A stretch of 64,000 nt of DNA from an uncultured Oscillospiraceae bacterium (GTDB taxonomy: Bacteria > Bacillota > Clostridia > Oscillospirales > Acutalibacteraceae), in assembly GCA_905192745.1 (NCBI GenBank), contig CAJJLZ010000001.1, positions 124,001 to 188,000 on the forward strand, given 5' to 3'. A program made the position numbers and the translations under genes. This document shows positions 45,800 to 54,018 of the stretch, piece after piece. Positions within the stretch are counted from its first letter, which is position 1, and every line of letters starts with the position of its first letter. The notes under the pieces were generated by a model. That model was not told the origin of the DNA. It ran no database searches and saw only the letters and a list, made by a program, of their open reading frames with translations.

Positions 45800-46291
45800 A
45801 TGGATGTATGGGAACCGTATGACAACAACCAGCCGATTTATCTCCAGATTATGGACCGGGTTCGCCGGAAAATCGTCTCGGGTGAATGGCGGGCGGGGGA
45901 TCGGGTGCCGCCGGTGCGGGATCTGGCGCTGGAATTTGGAGTAAACCCCAACACCATGCAGCGGTCCCTTGCCGAGCTGGAGAGGGACGGTCTGCTGTTC
46001 AGCGAACGGACCTCCGGCCGGTATGTCACCCGGGACGGGAGCCGCGTCGCCGCCGTCCGGGACGCGATGGCCCGCGGGGAGGCGGCCGCCTTCCGGAAAC
46101 GGATGGCGGCGATGGGATACTCCGACAAAGAGGTCCATCTGCTTCTGGACCGCGCGTTTGCGCCGGAAGAAGAGACGGCCTCCGCTTTTTTCAATGAGAA
46201 AGAAACAGCGCCGGAACGGCGTCTGGAAGGAAAGGATGAAGAGACCGATGAGCGCGTTGCTGGAGGTTCGGCATCTGACCAAAGCATATGA
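45800..46291 (+). CDS. GntR-family regulator, YtrA type
   Basis: 163 residues. The N-terminal winged helix begins PIYLQIMDRVRRKIVSGEWR and carries RVPPVRDLALEFGVNPNTMQ then LERDGLLFSERTSGRYV, as in YtrA regulators, which have a short C-terminal dimerisation region rather than a large ligand domain. Such proteins usually repress the ABC transporter encoded with them. AGAGGTG precedes ATG 45800. The end of the gene overlaps the ATPase gene by about 50 bases. Confidence 0.92.
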   Translation: MDVWEPYDNNQPIYLQIMDRVRRKIVSGEWRAGDRVPPVRDLALEFGVNPNTMQRSLAELERDGLLFSERTSGRYVTRDGSRVAAVRDAMARGEAAAFRKRMAAMGYSDKEVHLLLDRAFAPEEETASAFFNEKETAPERRLEGKDEETDERVAGGSASDQSI

Positions 46292-46946
46292 CCGGCTCCC
46301 GGTGCTGGATAATCTGACCCTGTCGGTGGACAGCGGAAGGATTGTAGGCGTGGCGGGACCGAACGGCTGTGGGAAAACCACCCTGTTTAAGATTCTTGCC
46401 GGCCTGATCGGGGATTATCAGGGGGTTGTGTCGATTGACGGGCATCTGCCGGGGGTGTATACCAAATCGGTGGTTTCCTATCTGCCGGAAAAAACCTATC
46501 TGGAGGAAGGAATCCGGGCGGGCGACGCCATAGCGATGTTCGCGGACTTTTATACGGATTTTGACCGTGTTAAGGCAAAGGAGCTGCTGGGACGGTTCCG
46601 GCTGGAGCCCGGAATGAAGCTGAAAACCATGTCCAAGGGAATGCAGGAAAAGCTGCAGCTGATTCTGGTGATGTCGCGGGCGGCAAAACTGTATATTTTG
46701 GATGAACCGCTCAGCGGAGTGGACCCGGCGGCACGGGATTCCATTCTGGACGTCATCCTGAACAATTACAGTGAAAATGCCGCCGTTCTCCTGTCTACCC
46801 ATCTGATCTATGATGTGGAGCGGATTTTCGACGACATTGTGATTATGGATTACGGCCGGCTGCTGACGTGTGAGAGCGCGGATTCCCTGCGGGAACGGAC
46901 CGGTCGGTCGTTGGATGAATATTTCCGGGAGGTGTTCCGATGTTAG
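46236..46946 (+). CDS. ABC transporter ATP-binding protein
   Basis: 236 residues. Walker A is GPNGCGKTT, the signature is SKGMQEKLQLILVMSRA, Walker B is LYILDEPLSGVDP and the switch region is LSTHLIYD. It is of the exporter type found with YtrA regulators. The start is ATG 46236 or 46248; SD-like GGAAGG fits the first. It overlaps the regulator and its stop overlaps the permease start. The substrate cannot be told from sequence; YtrA operons often respond to envelope stress or antimicrobial peptides. Confidence 0.9.
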   Translation: MKRPMSALLEVRHLTKAYDRLPVLDNLTLSVDSGRIVGVAGPNGCGKTTLFKILAGLIGDYQGVVSIDGHLPGVYTKSVVSYLPEKTYLEEGIRAGDAIAMFADFYTDFDRVKAKELLGRFRLEPGMKLKTMSKGMQEKLQLILVMSRAAKLYILDEPLSGVDPAARDSILDVILNNYSENAAVLLSTHLIYDVERIFDDIVIMDYGRLLTCESADSLRERTGRSLDEYFREVFRC

Positions 46947-47755
46947 GCAAACTGCTGAAATACGAAATGAAGGCGGGGCTGCGGCTGCTGCCGATCGTGT
47001 ATCTGGGAATGGTCAGCGTGTTTCTGGTCGGACTGCTGGCCAAAGCAATCGGAATTTCCCAGATTCAGTTCGCCGCGGCGCTTCTGCTGGCGGTCGGCGG
47101 CGTGGCGGCCGTCCTCATGACTTTGGTGCTGGTAATCCTGCGGTGCTTCAAGGGGCTGTTCTGTACGGAGGGCTACCTGACCCAGACCCTGCCGGTCGGC
47201 AAAGGGACGCTGCTGCTGTCCAAGGTGATTGCGGCCTATGTCTGGATGCTTGTCAGTGTGCTCGGGGCGGCGGCCGCGTTTGTGGGCTGCCTCTGGATCG
47301 GCGGCGCTGATCTCCGACCGATCTGGGAGATGGTGTTCGGCAGTGGAACCCGGGGCTGGGGCGCGCTGCTGTTCTATGTGGCGGCGGTGGGAGCCGCCCA
47401 GCTGCTGACCTTTCTCGGCGAACTGTATTTTGCCGTCACGCTTGCCAACACCCGTCCGTTTCTGCGGAACAACACAGTCTTTTCGGTGCTGTTCTTCTTC
47501 ATTACGAATTTCATAGTCAGCCTGTTGGAGCTGGCGGGAATGCTGCTGATCCCTCTGGGGATACATATCGGCGAGTCGGGGGCCGAATGGGTTTTCCGCG
47601 GTATGCTGGATATGTTTGGCGCCAGCCATTCCGGCAACTCCCTGACGGGGCTGGCGACCATCGGCCTGGGCAGCGTTTTTGTGGATGCTGCGGCGGGGGC
47701 TGCCCTCCTGCTCATTGCCCGCTGGCTGCTGGCACACAAGACTTCGGTAAAATAA
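46940..47755 (+). CDS. ABC transporter permease, six membrane segments
   Basis: 271 residues with about six hydrophobic segments (near 15-35, 45-70, 95-120, 140-160, 180-205 and 240-262). It begins MLGKLLKYEMKAGLRLLP, the cytoplasmic start common to ABC-2-like permeases, and contains YLTQTLPVGKGTLLLSK. It is the membrane partner of the preceding ATPase and overlaps it by seven bases. Confidence 0.85.
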   Translation: MLGKLLKYEMKAGLRLLPIVYLGMVSVFLVGLLAKAIGISQIQFAAALLLAVGGVAAVLMTLVLVILRCFKGLFCTEGYLTQTLPVGKGTLLLSKVIAAYVWMLVSVLGAAAAFVGCLWIGGADLRPIWEMVFGSGTRGWGALLFYVAAVGAAQLLTFLGELYFAVTLANTRPFLRNNTVFSVLFFFITNFIVSLLELAGMLLIPLGIHIGESGAEWVFRGMLDMFGASHSGNSLTGLATIGLGSVFVDAAAGAALLLIARWLLAHKTSVK

Positions 47756-47766
47756 AAGAACAAAGT

Positions 47767-47805
47767 ATTCCCCCTTCGGCCTTCACCGGAGGGGGAATGC
47801 TTTTT
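47767..47805. terminator. Terminator between convergent operons
   Basis: A 13-bp stem (47767-47779 with 47786-47798, one G-U) followed by GCTTTTT. It ends the GntR/ABC operon and lies 20 bases from the convergent Cthe_2159-like gene. Confidence 0.8.
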
Positions 47806-47826
47806 CCAATTATCCGGTTATCCGGA

Positions 47827-49713
47827 TTACCGGCCTCCGGGGCCGCCGCCCATCCCGCCGTGCGGGCCGCCCATGCCTCCGCCGCCCATACCGCCACCGT
47901 TGGAGGTGACGATGGAAGTCAAAGTGACGATGTTGGACTGGGTTCCTGTTTTCAAAGTAACGGTGTCTCCCTCGGCCATCCCCGGGGCGGAGACGACCAC
48001 CGACTGGTACGTTTTTTCCGGGGTGAAGGAAACCAGCGTATTGCCGTCTGCATCGGTCAGAATGACGTCGCCGCCGCTCTGGACGGAGGAGGAGAGATTG
48101 TACAGCAGGGAGCACTGGGTGGAAGAGGACGAGAAGCCTTCCGCCATGCCGGTGCTGCCGACCGCCACGAAGATGCCGCCGGATATGGTGGCATCGGTCT
48201 CATAATCCAGCGCGCCGTTTCCGCTGTCGGTCGGACCGCTGACATAGGTCTCGCCGCCCTCTACCGCCAGCGTGCCGTTGGAGTCGATGCCGTCTCCCCC
48301 GGCATTAATGCGAAGGGTTCCGCCGGAAATTTTTATAAAATAGCTGCTGCCCGCAGTAAAGCTGTTCTGGCCCGGACGGCCGCTCTGGGAGGAGCCGTCG
48401 TTTCCGCCGGCCGCGTTCAGCCCGTCGTCACTGGCAACAAGGGAGATTTCCCCGCCGGAAACAGTGATGTTGGCGCCTTCCAGTCCTTCATAGCTTTTCG
48501 TGATATGGATTGTTCCGCCGCTGACCAGCAGCGCGTCGTCCGCATGAACGCCGTCGTCCCCCGAGGACAGAGAAAGCACGCCCCCGGCGATCGTCGCGTC
48601 CCCGTTGCAGTGAATCGAGTCGTCGGAGGAATCCACCGTGAAGGTTCCCCCGTTTATGACCAGCTCGGAGCCGGCCTTCAGCCCTTTGGCGCTGGCGGTA
48701 TCGGTTGCGGCGGACGAGGAGTTATCCTGTCCGCCGAAGCCGCCCCAGTTTCCCCAGCCGGGCCGGTCGTTCCCGCCCGCGTCGGTGCTGGCGTTGTCAC
48801 TTCCTTCGCCGGTGGTAAGGCGAAAGGTCCCGCCGTCGATCCGGAGCACCGTTTCGGCCTGAAGGCCGTCGGTTTCCGCCGTAATGTCAAACTGTCCGCC
48901 GGCAATATAGATATATCCGCGGGCGGTGTCCTCCGTGTTATCCGACTGGATACCGTCCGACTGGGTGTTCAGGGTGAAAACCCCGTCCCTGATCTTCACA
49001 CAGTCCTTGCCGTTCAGGCCCTGCCCATTGGCGGTGACGATGATCGTGCCGCCGGTGATGACCAGATCGTCCTTGGATACGATGCCGTGCTTGTAGCTTG
49101 CGGCGACGGTCAGGGAACCGCCGCCGTTGATGGTCAGGTCGGCTTTGCTGAAGATTACCCCATCCACATTGCTTTCCTCATCGGCGCTCAGCACATAGTC
49201 TGTCCCGTCGGACAGGGCGTTCTCCGTGCCTTCCGCTAGGGTGAGGAACACCTTGTCGGCCTGCCGGATATAGATGGCGGCGTGGTCCTCACAGTGGATG
49301 GAAGCGCCGTTCAGTACGATTTGAACCTTGTCGTTTTCGCCCGCGTTCACGATGAGCTGCCCGTCGTCCAGTGTGCCGGACACCACATAAGTCCCTGCGG
49401 CGGTGATGGTGACCGCGCCGTCCGCCGCAGACGCGCCGCTGCCGGTAACGGACGCGCCGCTCCCGTTCAGGGTGATTTTGACGGCGGTGCTTTCTTCATA
49501 GCCCACCTCCAGATCCCGGGCGGTGAATTCCAGATCGATATCGGCGGCGGAAACCGCCGTTCCGGCCGCGGCCGTTGTGCTGCCGGAAACGGTGCTTCCT
49601 TCCGTGCCGGAAGAGTCGGCGCTTCCCCGGTCGGTCGCCTTGCAGGCGGTCATGGAAACCGCCAGAAGCAGGGCGGCCGTTCCGGCGGCCAGACGATATT
49701 TTTCAACAGGCAT
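47827..49713 (-). CDS. Cthe_2159-like carbohydrate-binding lipoprotein
   Basis: 628 residues. A signal ends in lipobox MTAC (Cys24) and is followed by a Ser/Thr/Gly linker. The body is a long right-handed beta-helix-like array of short turns (NGGGSLTVAASYKHGIVSKD, VITGGTIIVTANGQGLNGKD, FTLNTQSDGIQSDNTED and further copies). This matches the Cthe_2159-type family, a polysaccharide-lyase-like beta-helix that binds cellulose and acidic sugars. The C-terminus is Gly/Met-rich (GGGMGGGGMGG). ATG 49713 has GGAGG eight bases upstream. It is probably co-transcribed with the DUF4956 and VTC genes. Confidence 0.85.
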   Translation of the reverse strand: MPVEKYRLAAGTAALLLAVSMTACKATDRGSADSSGTEGSTVSGSTTAAAGTAVSAADIDLEFTARDLEVGYEESTAVKITLNGSGASVTGSGASAADGAVTITAAGTYVVSGTLDDGQLIVNAGENDKVQIVLNGASIHCEDHAAIYIRQADKVFLTLAEGTENALSDGTDYVLSADEESNVDGVIFSKADLTINGGGSLTVAASYKHGIVSKDDLVITGGTIIVTANGQGLNGKDCVKIRDGVFTLNTQSDGIQSDNTEDTARGYIYIAGGQFDITAETDGLQAETVLRIDGGTFRLTTGEGSDNASTDAGGNDRPGWGNWGGFGGQDNSSSAATDTASAKGLKAGSELVINGGTFTVDSSDDSIHCNGDATIAGGVLSLSSGDDGVHADDALLVSGGTIHITKSYEGLEGANITVSGGEISLVASDDGLNAAGGNDGSSQSGRPGQNSFTAGSSYFIKISGGTLRINAGGDGIDSNGTLAVEGGETYVSGPTDSGNGALDYETDATISGGIFVAVGSTGMAEGFSSSSTQCSLLYNLSSSVQSGGDVILTDADGNTLVSFTPEKTYQSVVVSAPGMAEGDTVTLKTGTQSNIVTLTSIVTSNGGGMGGGGMGGPHGGMGGGPGGR

Positions 49714-49727
49714 GATGCAGTCCTCCC

Positions 49728-50417
49728 TTACAGGATATCTCTTTCCGCGGCGACCCGTCCGCAGGAGATTTCGAGGTTGCCGTTCCGGCAGCGGAGCTGA
49801 TCGATCAGCTCCTTCTCTCTGGCAGGGTTCTTGAGAACGATGCGGTAATCGAGCTTGTACAGGCTGCCCATGTTGGTGGTGCGCACCTGATACAGCTCCC
49901 ATTTGCTGGTGTATTCCTCCAGCAGGTCGTCAAACACGCCGGTATAGTCCAGACTTTCGGGAATCGTAATTTTCAGTTCCTTCTGGGGCTTTTGTTCGCC
50001 AAAGCGGGTGAGGGTGTACAGCAGAGTGGATCCGCCCATCACCAGCACGAAAAGTCCCGCAACCGCCAGATATCCCATTCCTGTCGCCAGTCCCACCGCC
50101 ATGGCGAGGAAAATGCTGCCGATCTCCCTTGCACTGCCGGGGAGGGAACGAAAACGAACCAGACTGAACGCCCCCATCACGGCGACCCCGGTGCCGAGGT
50201 TGCCGTTTACCAGCATAATCACCATCTGAACGATTGCCGGCATCAGGGCCAGCGTAACCACAAAGCTTTTGGTGTAATGGTTGCGGAAAATATGAATCAG
50301 CGCGACGATCAGCCCCAGCACCAGAGAGACGGCCAGACAAAGCAGGATATCCCCCGCCGCAGGCGCGCCGGACGCGGTGCTGGTGGACAGCACGCTGGAA
50401 AACAGGTCGTTAAGCAC
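49728..50417 (-). CDS. DUF4956 membrane protein
   Basis: 229 residues: four hydrophobic segments in the first 135 residues (one near ILLCLAVSLVLGLIVALIHI), the conserved MGAFSLVRFRSLPG loop, then a soluble C-terminal half ending RCRNGNLEISCGRVA. This is the DUF4956 family, usually encoded next to VTC-domain proteins; its biochemical role is not established. It overlaps the VTC gene upstream by eight bases. Confidence 0.85.
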   Translation of the reverse strand: MLNDLFSSVLSTSTASGAPAAGDILLCLAVSLVLGLIVALIHIFRNHYTKSFVVTLALMPAIVQMVIMLVNGNLGTGVAVMGAFSLVRFRSLPGSAREIGSIFLAMAVGLATGMGYLAVAGLFVLVMGGSTLLYTLTRFGEQKPQKELKITIPESLDYTGVFDDLLEEYTSKWELYQVRTTNMGSLYKLDYRIVLKNPAREKELIDQLRCRNGNLEISCGRVAAERDIL

Positions 50418-51138
50418 AGAACATCGCTCCTTTCCGGTCGTTGTCCCGGCCGAACATCATCTGCCGGTACGCCGTGCCGTATTTGGAATAGGAAGAGGGG
50501 AAGGCGGCGGCTTCATCCAGAATATCGGCCAGCCAGAGGGGCATTGCCCCGGGGATTTTCAGTTCCATCAGCCGCTGACCCGGTTTCAGCAGGTCGCTGC
50601 CGCCGATTCCCTCCTCTAGGAACAGCCGGTCGTTCCGCCAGAGGATGTTTTTGTCAAAGGTAATCCGCAGGCTGGGATTTTCCACGCCGGCCAGCGCGGT
50701 CCGTTCATAGGAAATCGCCATTGCCGGCTTCAGGGAAGAATAAAAATCGAGGAACCAGTCGATCTCCCGCAGGATCTGGGTGGAGACCGGCGCCGGTCGG
50801 CGATCATACAGATACGCGGCCGCATCCCGCAGGGAAAGCTCTGCCCGCCGCTTGTAAACCACGTTTTTATATTTTTTCTTCAGTTCGACAAAAACGGTGT
50901 CGTCGGCGGAGGGTACGCCATAGCTGCGCAGCCGCAGCTTCTCCTTATATACCGGCTTTTCCAACGAGCGGCGGATCAGCCGGTGGTCGGGGGTGTCAAA
51001 GTAAATATTGCAGACGGTGCTTTTGCCGTACTGGTCGGGGACTATCCAGCCCTCCAGCCGGCGGCGGATTTGCCGGTATTGGCTTTCACTCAGCAGGTAT
51101 TTCTTTTCATACCGCTGGAATACATCCTGAACGGTCAT
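50410..51138 (-). CDS. VTC-domain protein (polyphosphate polymerase-like)
   Basis: 242 residues of the VTC tunnel fold, related to the catalytic domain of yeast polyphosphate polymerase Vtc4. Family features: RYEKKYLLSESQYRQI, the SD/basic pair STVCNIYFDTPDHRLIRRSL, KEKLRLRSYG, VFVELKKKYKNVVYKRR, ISYERTAL, LRITFDKNI and MELKIPGAMPLWLADIL. The tunnel's Arg/Lys and Glu residues appear present, so activity is possible, but bacterial members next to DUF4956 have no settled function. ATG 51138 has AAGGAGG upstream. The operator at 51205-51237 precedes it. Confidence 0.85.
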   Translation of the reverse strand: MTVQDVFQRYEKKYLLSESQYRQIRRRLEGWIVPDQYGKSTVCNIYFDTPDHRLIRRSLEKPVYKEKLRLRSYGVPSADDTVFVELKKKYKNVVYKRRAELSLRDAAAYLYDRRPAPVSTQILREIDWFLDFYSSLKPAMAISYERTALAGVENPSLRITFDKNILWRNDRLFLEEGIGGSDLLKPGQRLMELKIPGAMPLWLADILDEAAAFPSSYSKYGTAYRQMMFGRDNDRKGAMFCA

Positions 51139-51204
51139 GGGGCATCCTCCTTGCGTCGAATGATGGGACAGGCGGGACGGCGGTCCCTTCCTTCCGATGG
51201 TTAC

Positions 51205-51237
51205 AGCATACGCCCCCGACCTAAAACGAACTTAAAA
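51205..51237 (-). promoter_or_regulatory. Shared operator/promoter before the VTC gene
   Basis: On the minus strand TTTTAAGTTCG is followed directly by TTTTAGGTCGG (11-bp direct repeat, 51216-51237), then a -10-like TATGCT (51205-51210). The same arrangement occurs at 51614-51650 and, with variation, at 53761-53803. It is a probable binding site for the OmpR-type regulator encoded at 53048. Confidence 0.65.
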
Positions 51238-51261
51238 TTTCCGCACTTTTTTAACCGAGAA

Positions 51262-51576
51262 TTAATAAAGCCGCTGCCCGGACTCTTCCCGCCCGTTTTC
51301 CCGCGGCGGGCAGCGTCCGGCGGCATATCGCAGGGCGGTTTTGAGAGCCGCGCCTTTTCCCCGGTTACGGGAATGCCGAAGGAGGACGACGGCGGGATTC
51401 AGAGTGTTGAACACCTTGACTGCGCTTTGGGTGCGGCTTCCGTCGTCCACGACAAGGACGGAAACGCGTCCCTTGGAAAGCAGTTCCTCCGTCAGCCGGA
51501 GAAGACGGCCGTCCGGCTCGCAGGCCGGGATGACGATCAGGTCGTTCGGACTTTCGTGCGGAGATAGGATATTCAT
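51262..51576 (-). pseudogene. Truncated family 2 glycosyltransferase fragment
   Basis: 104 residues, of which the first 85 match the N-terminal nucleotide-sugar half of GT2 enzymes: LIVIPACEPDGRLLRLTEEL, VSVLVVDDGSR with the DDGS motif, and HSRNRGKGAALKTALRYA. Complete enzymes need another 120 or more residues, including the metal-binding DxD region; here the frame ends soon after ALRYAAG in unrelated sequence. AAAGGAGG precedes ATG 51576, and the shared operator lies upstream, so it is probably still transcribed. Confidence 0.75.
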
Positions 51577-51613
51577 GGGGAAAGCCTCCTTTCTTCCGGT
51601 GTTCTCTGCTTAA

Positions 51614-51650
51614 AGCATATGCGTCCGACTTAAAAGGAACCTAAAAGAAC
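51614..51650 (-). promoter_or_regulatory. Shared operator/promoter before the GT2 fragment
   Basis: On the minus strand TTTTAGGTTCC is followed directly by TTTTAAGTCGG (11-bp direct repeat, 51626-51647), then TATGCT (51614-51619). It is nearly the same as the site before the VTC gene. Confidence 0.65.
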
Positions 51651-51786
51651 CACAGAGAAAAAACAGCCGCGGCGCAAGGCGGACAGCAATGCGTCGCGGC
51701 CATAAGGAAGAGGACGGCTTTTCCGGCGTTTGAAAGAGGGGAACGGCTTTTCCGGCCCGGCCGGTTTCGCCGTCGGGAGCAGCGCA

Positions 51787-51830
51787 TAAAAAACGGCACG
51801 CCGGGCGATATGCCGCGCGGCGTGCCGTTT
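51787..51830 (-). terminator. Terminator after the second histidine kinase
   Basis: A 13-bp stem (51791-51803 with 51818-51830) followed on the minus strand by a T-run. It starts two bases beyond the kinase stop codon. Confidence 0.85.
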
Positions 51831-51831
51831 G

Positions 51832-53055
51832 TCACAGGGTGACGATAAAGGAGATGGTCTGATTTTCCGCCTTGGCGGTGATTTTGCCCTTATGGGCTTC
51901 CACGACGGCGCGGGCGATGGACAGGCCGATCCCGTACCCGCCGGTCTCCCTTGTCCGGGAGGAATCGGCGCGGTAGAAGCGGTCGAACAGGCGGTTCAAA
52001 TTTCCGGCGGGCGGCTCGGCGCAGGAGTTGTCCACCCGCAGCACGGCCGCTTTCCCGCTTTTTTCGAGGGAGATCCGGATTTGTCCCGGCTTGTCGGCAT
52101 ATTTTACGGCGTTGTCGGTCAGGATGGATACCAGCTGCCGGATACCGCCTTCGTCCCCCCACAGGGTGATGTCGGGCTGAATGCAGAGTTCGAGATGCTT
52201 CCCCCGGGTCTCCGCGAGAGTGACAAAGGGGGCGGCCGCGTCCCATACCGCGTCGCTGAGCGAGAATTCCGCGAACATCAGGGAGGCGGTTCCTTCCTCC
52301 AGCCGGGAGAGGGCGAGCAGGTTTTTCACCAGCCCATTCAGCCGTTTGGTCTGGTTCCGGATGCTGTCGGTCCACTCGCTCGGTCCATTGTTCAGCTCCA
52401 GCACGTCGGTGTTGGCTGAAATGATGGCCAGCGGGGTTTTGATTTCGTGGCCCGCGTCGGTGATGAACTGTTTCTGCTTTTCCATGCTTTCGATCACCGG
52501 ACGGATAGCCCGGCGGGAAAAAACGGTTACCAGAAGGAACACTACAAGCATACTGAGAAGGGCCACGCCGCAGGAGCTTATCAGAAAGGAAAAGGCCGAA
52601 CGCAGCTGGCTGCCGCAATCCACAAAGATCAGCAGGGTGCCGGAGCCGGTTTCCTCCGCCAGATATTTATAGGATTCTATATAGCCGGATTTCCTCCCGC
52701 TTTCCAGAACATCCTGCGCATAATCCCGTGCGTCGGCGGAGGAAACGGCCGCGATATGCCCCGTGTCGATCTGGAGGATTTCCCCGTCCCCGTTCGCAGT
52801 CACCACGAAATACCGGGTTTCAAAGGGCGTTTCGGGGGTGATGTCCAGCCGGTCTTTCGGCGGCTGGCGGCCGCCGCCCTTCTGCATTTCCGGGAAACGG
52901 CCGTTATTTTCCGCGAGAAGGGAGAGCAGGCTGTCCGCCTTCTTGCCGATCTGGTACAGGTTCACGATATTTACCGTGCCGATCAGCGCCGCAATCACGA
53001 GAAACAGGGAACCCATCGCAATCAGGACGAATTTCCGCTGCAATTTTTTAATCAT
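51832..53055 (-). CDS. Sensor histidine kinase of the surface cluster
   Basis: 407 residues: TM1 near 10-32, an outer region of about 110 residues, TM2 near 155-178 (SCGVALLSMLVVFLLVTVFS), then HisKA with His203 in DAGHEIKTPLAIISANTDVL and an ATPase domain with VSILTDNAVKYA and GGYGIGLSIARAVVEAH. A HAMP domain is not obvious. ATG 53055 is favoured over an upstream in-frame start because it overlaps the response regulator end (coupled genes). The signal is unknown. Confidence 0.9.
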   Translation of the reverse strand: MIKKLQRKFVLIAMGSLFLVIAALIGTVNIVNLYQIGKKADSLLSLLAENNGRFPEMQKGGGRQPPKDRLDITPETPFETRYFVVTANGDGEILQIDTGHIAAVSSADARDYAQDVLESGRKSGYIESYKYLAEETGSGTLLIFVDCGSQLRSAFSFLISSCGVALLSMLVVFLLVTVFSRRAIRPVIESMEKQKQFITDAGHEIKTPLAIISANTDVLELNNGPSEWTDSIRNQTKRLNGLVKNLLALSRLEEGTASLMFAEFSLSDAVWDAAAPFVTLAETRGKHLELCIQPDITLWGDEGGIRQLVSILTDNAVKYADKPGQIRISLEKSGKAAVLRVDNSCAEPPAGNLNRLFDRFYRADSSRTRETGGYGIGLSIARAVVEAHKGKITAKAENQTISFIVTL

Positions 53056-53725
53056 GGGTTTCCTCCAGAGAATAGCCCAGCCCCCGCGTCGCCCGGATGG
53101 AAACCGAGGCGGCCAGCGCGGCCAGTTTTTTGCGCAGATAGGAGATATATACCCAGACCACATTGATTTCCGCCTCGGTGTCGTATCCCCAGATCCGTTC
53201 CATGAACTGCTCGGCCGAGATCACCTGTCCGGGGGAACGCATCAGCATTTCCATCATCTGAAATTCTTTGTTGCTCAACCGAAGGGAGGCGGTGTCGCCG
53301 GACAGTTCGAAGTTCTGTCGGTCCAGACGGATATTGCCGAAGGAGAGTACATCCGGGGTAAAGGCGGACTTCCGGCGGGTCATCGCGCGGATGCGGGCCA
53401 GCAGTTCTCCCATGGCGAAGGGTTTGGTCAGATAATCGTCTGCGCCGGTATCCAGCCCGGCAATCCGGTCGTCAATTTCGGATTTGGCGGTGAGCAGCAG
53501 CACCGGCGTGTCCATCTCCTGCCGCCGGAGTTCTTCCAGCACGGACAATCCGTCCCTTTTCGGCATCATAATATCCAGAATAATACCGTCGTAATTCTGG
53601 GTGAGCGCGTAGTCCAGTGCATCCTCCCCATCGTATACGGCATCCACCGAGTAGTGGCTGTGTTTGAGGATTGCCGCGAGTGCGTTTGCCAGTTCGCGTT
53701 CATCCTCCGCAATCAACAGTCGCAT
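53048..53725 (-). CDS. OmpR-family response regulator of the surface cluster
   Basis: 225 residues. The receiver has the acidic DE pair near the start, phosphoacceptor Asp51 (ILDIMMPKRDG), LLTAKSEIDDRIAGLDTGAD and LTKPF. The winged-helix domain has LSNKEFQMMEMLMRSPGQVI and VWVYISYLRKKL. It overlaps the kinase gene by eight bases. Its own promoter carries the repeat found before the VTC and GT2 genes, which suggests autoregulation and control of the adjacent surface cluster. Confidence 0.92.
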   Translation of the reverse strand: MRLLIAEDERELANALAAILKHSHYSVDAVYDGEDALDYALTQNYDGIILDIMMPKRDGLSVLEELRRQEMDTPVLLLTAKSEIDDRIAGLDTGADDYLTKPFAMGELLARIRAMTRRKSAFTPDVLSFGNIRLDRQNFELSGDTASLRLSNKEFQMMEMLMRSPGQVISAEQFMERIWGYDTEAEINVVWVYISYLRKKLAALAASVSIRATRGLGYSLEETHD

Positions 53726-53760
53726 ATCGTCCCCTCCTTTGCCGGTTTTGTTATCGGCCC

Positions 53761-53803
53761 AGCATATCCAGCGTATCCCACGAACCTTAAATCGAGTTAA
53801 AAA
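53761..53803 (-). promoter_or_regulatory. Shared operator before the response regulator
   Basis: On the minus strand TTTTTAACTCG then ATTTAAGGTTCG (repeat period 10-11, about 53781-53803) stands before TACGCT (53770-53775) and TATGCT (53761-53766). It is a less exact copy of the elements at 51205 and 51614. Confidence 0.5.
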
Positions 53804-53875
53804 GTCTCCGTACCCTCGGTATACCCGGGTAATAAAAGTATACTCTATTTCCGGTAATAATCAACCGGAGGGATC

Positions 53876-53953
53876 ATGGCAAAAATCTGCGATGTCCTGC
53901 ATTGCTCGATTCAAGATATTCTGCAATATCAGCCGGAAAATAAAGAGCGGTAA
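53876..53953 (+). pseudogene. Remnant of an XRE-family (HTH) regulator
   Basis: A 25-codon frame with GGAGGG just upstream encodes MAKICDVLHCSIQDILQYQP plus five residues. This corresponds to the last helix and tail of small Cro/CI-type regulators (the ..L.KIC..L.C...DIL.Y.P segment). The DNA-binding part is absent, so it is probably a deletion remnant. Confidence 0.5.
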
Positions 53954-53976
53954 AATTAAAGCGGTTGATGGAACAT

Positions 53977-54014
53977 AAAAAAGAGGGCCCTCCCGTGCGG
54001 GAGGCCCTCTTTTT
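53977..54014. terminator. Terminator of the hrcA-dnaJ operon
   Basis: A 15-bp stem with one bulge (53977-53993 with 53999-54014), with A-rich and T-rich ends, just beyond the dnaJ stop. Confidence 0.85.
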
Positions 54015-54018
54015 ATCT

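Noticed and set aside
53664..53978. Plus-strand frame starting within the response regulator gene
   Set aside because: Most of it is antisense to the regulator's start region and promoter; only the separate XRE-like tail frame in this region has protein-family resemblance.
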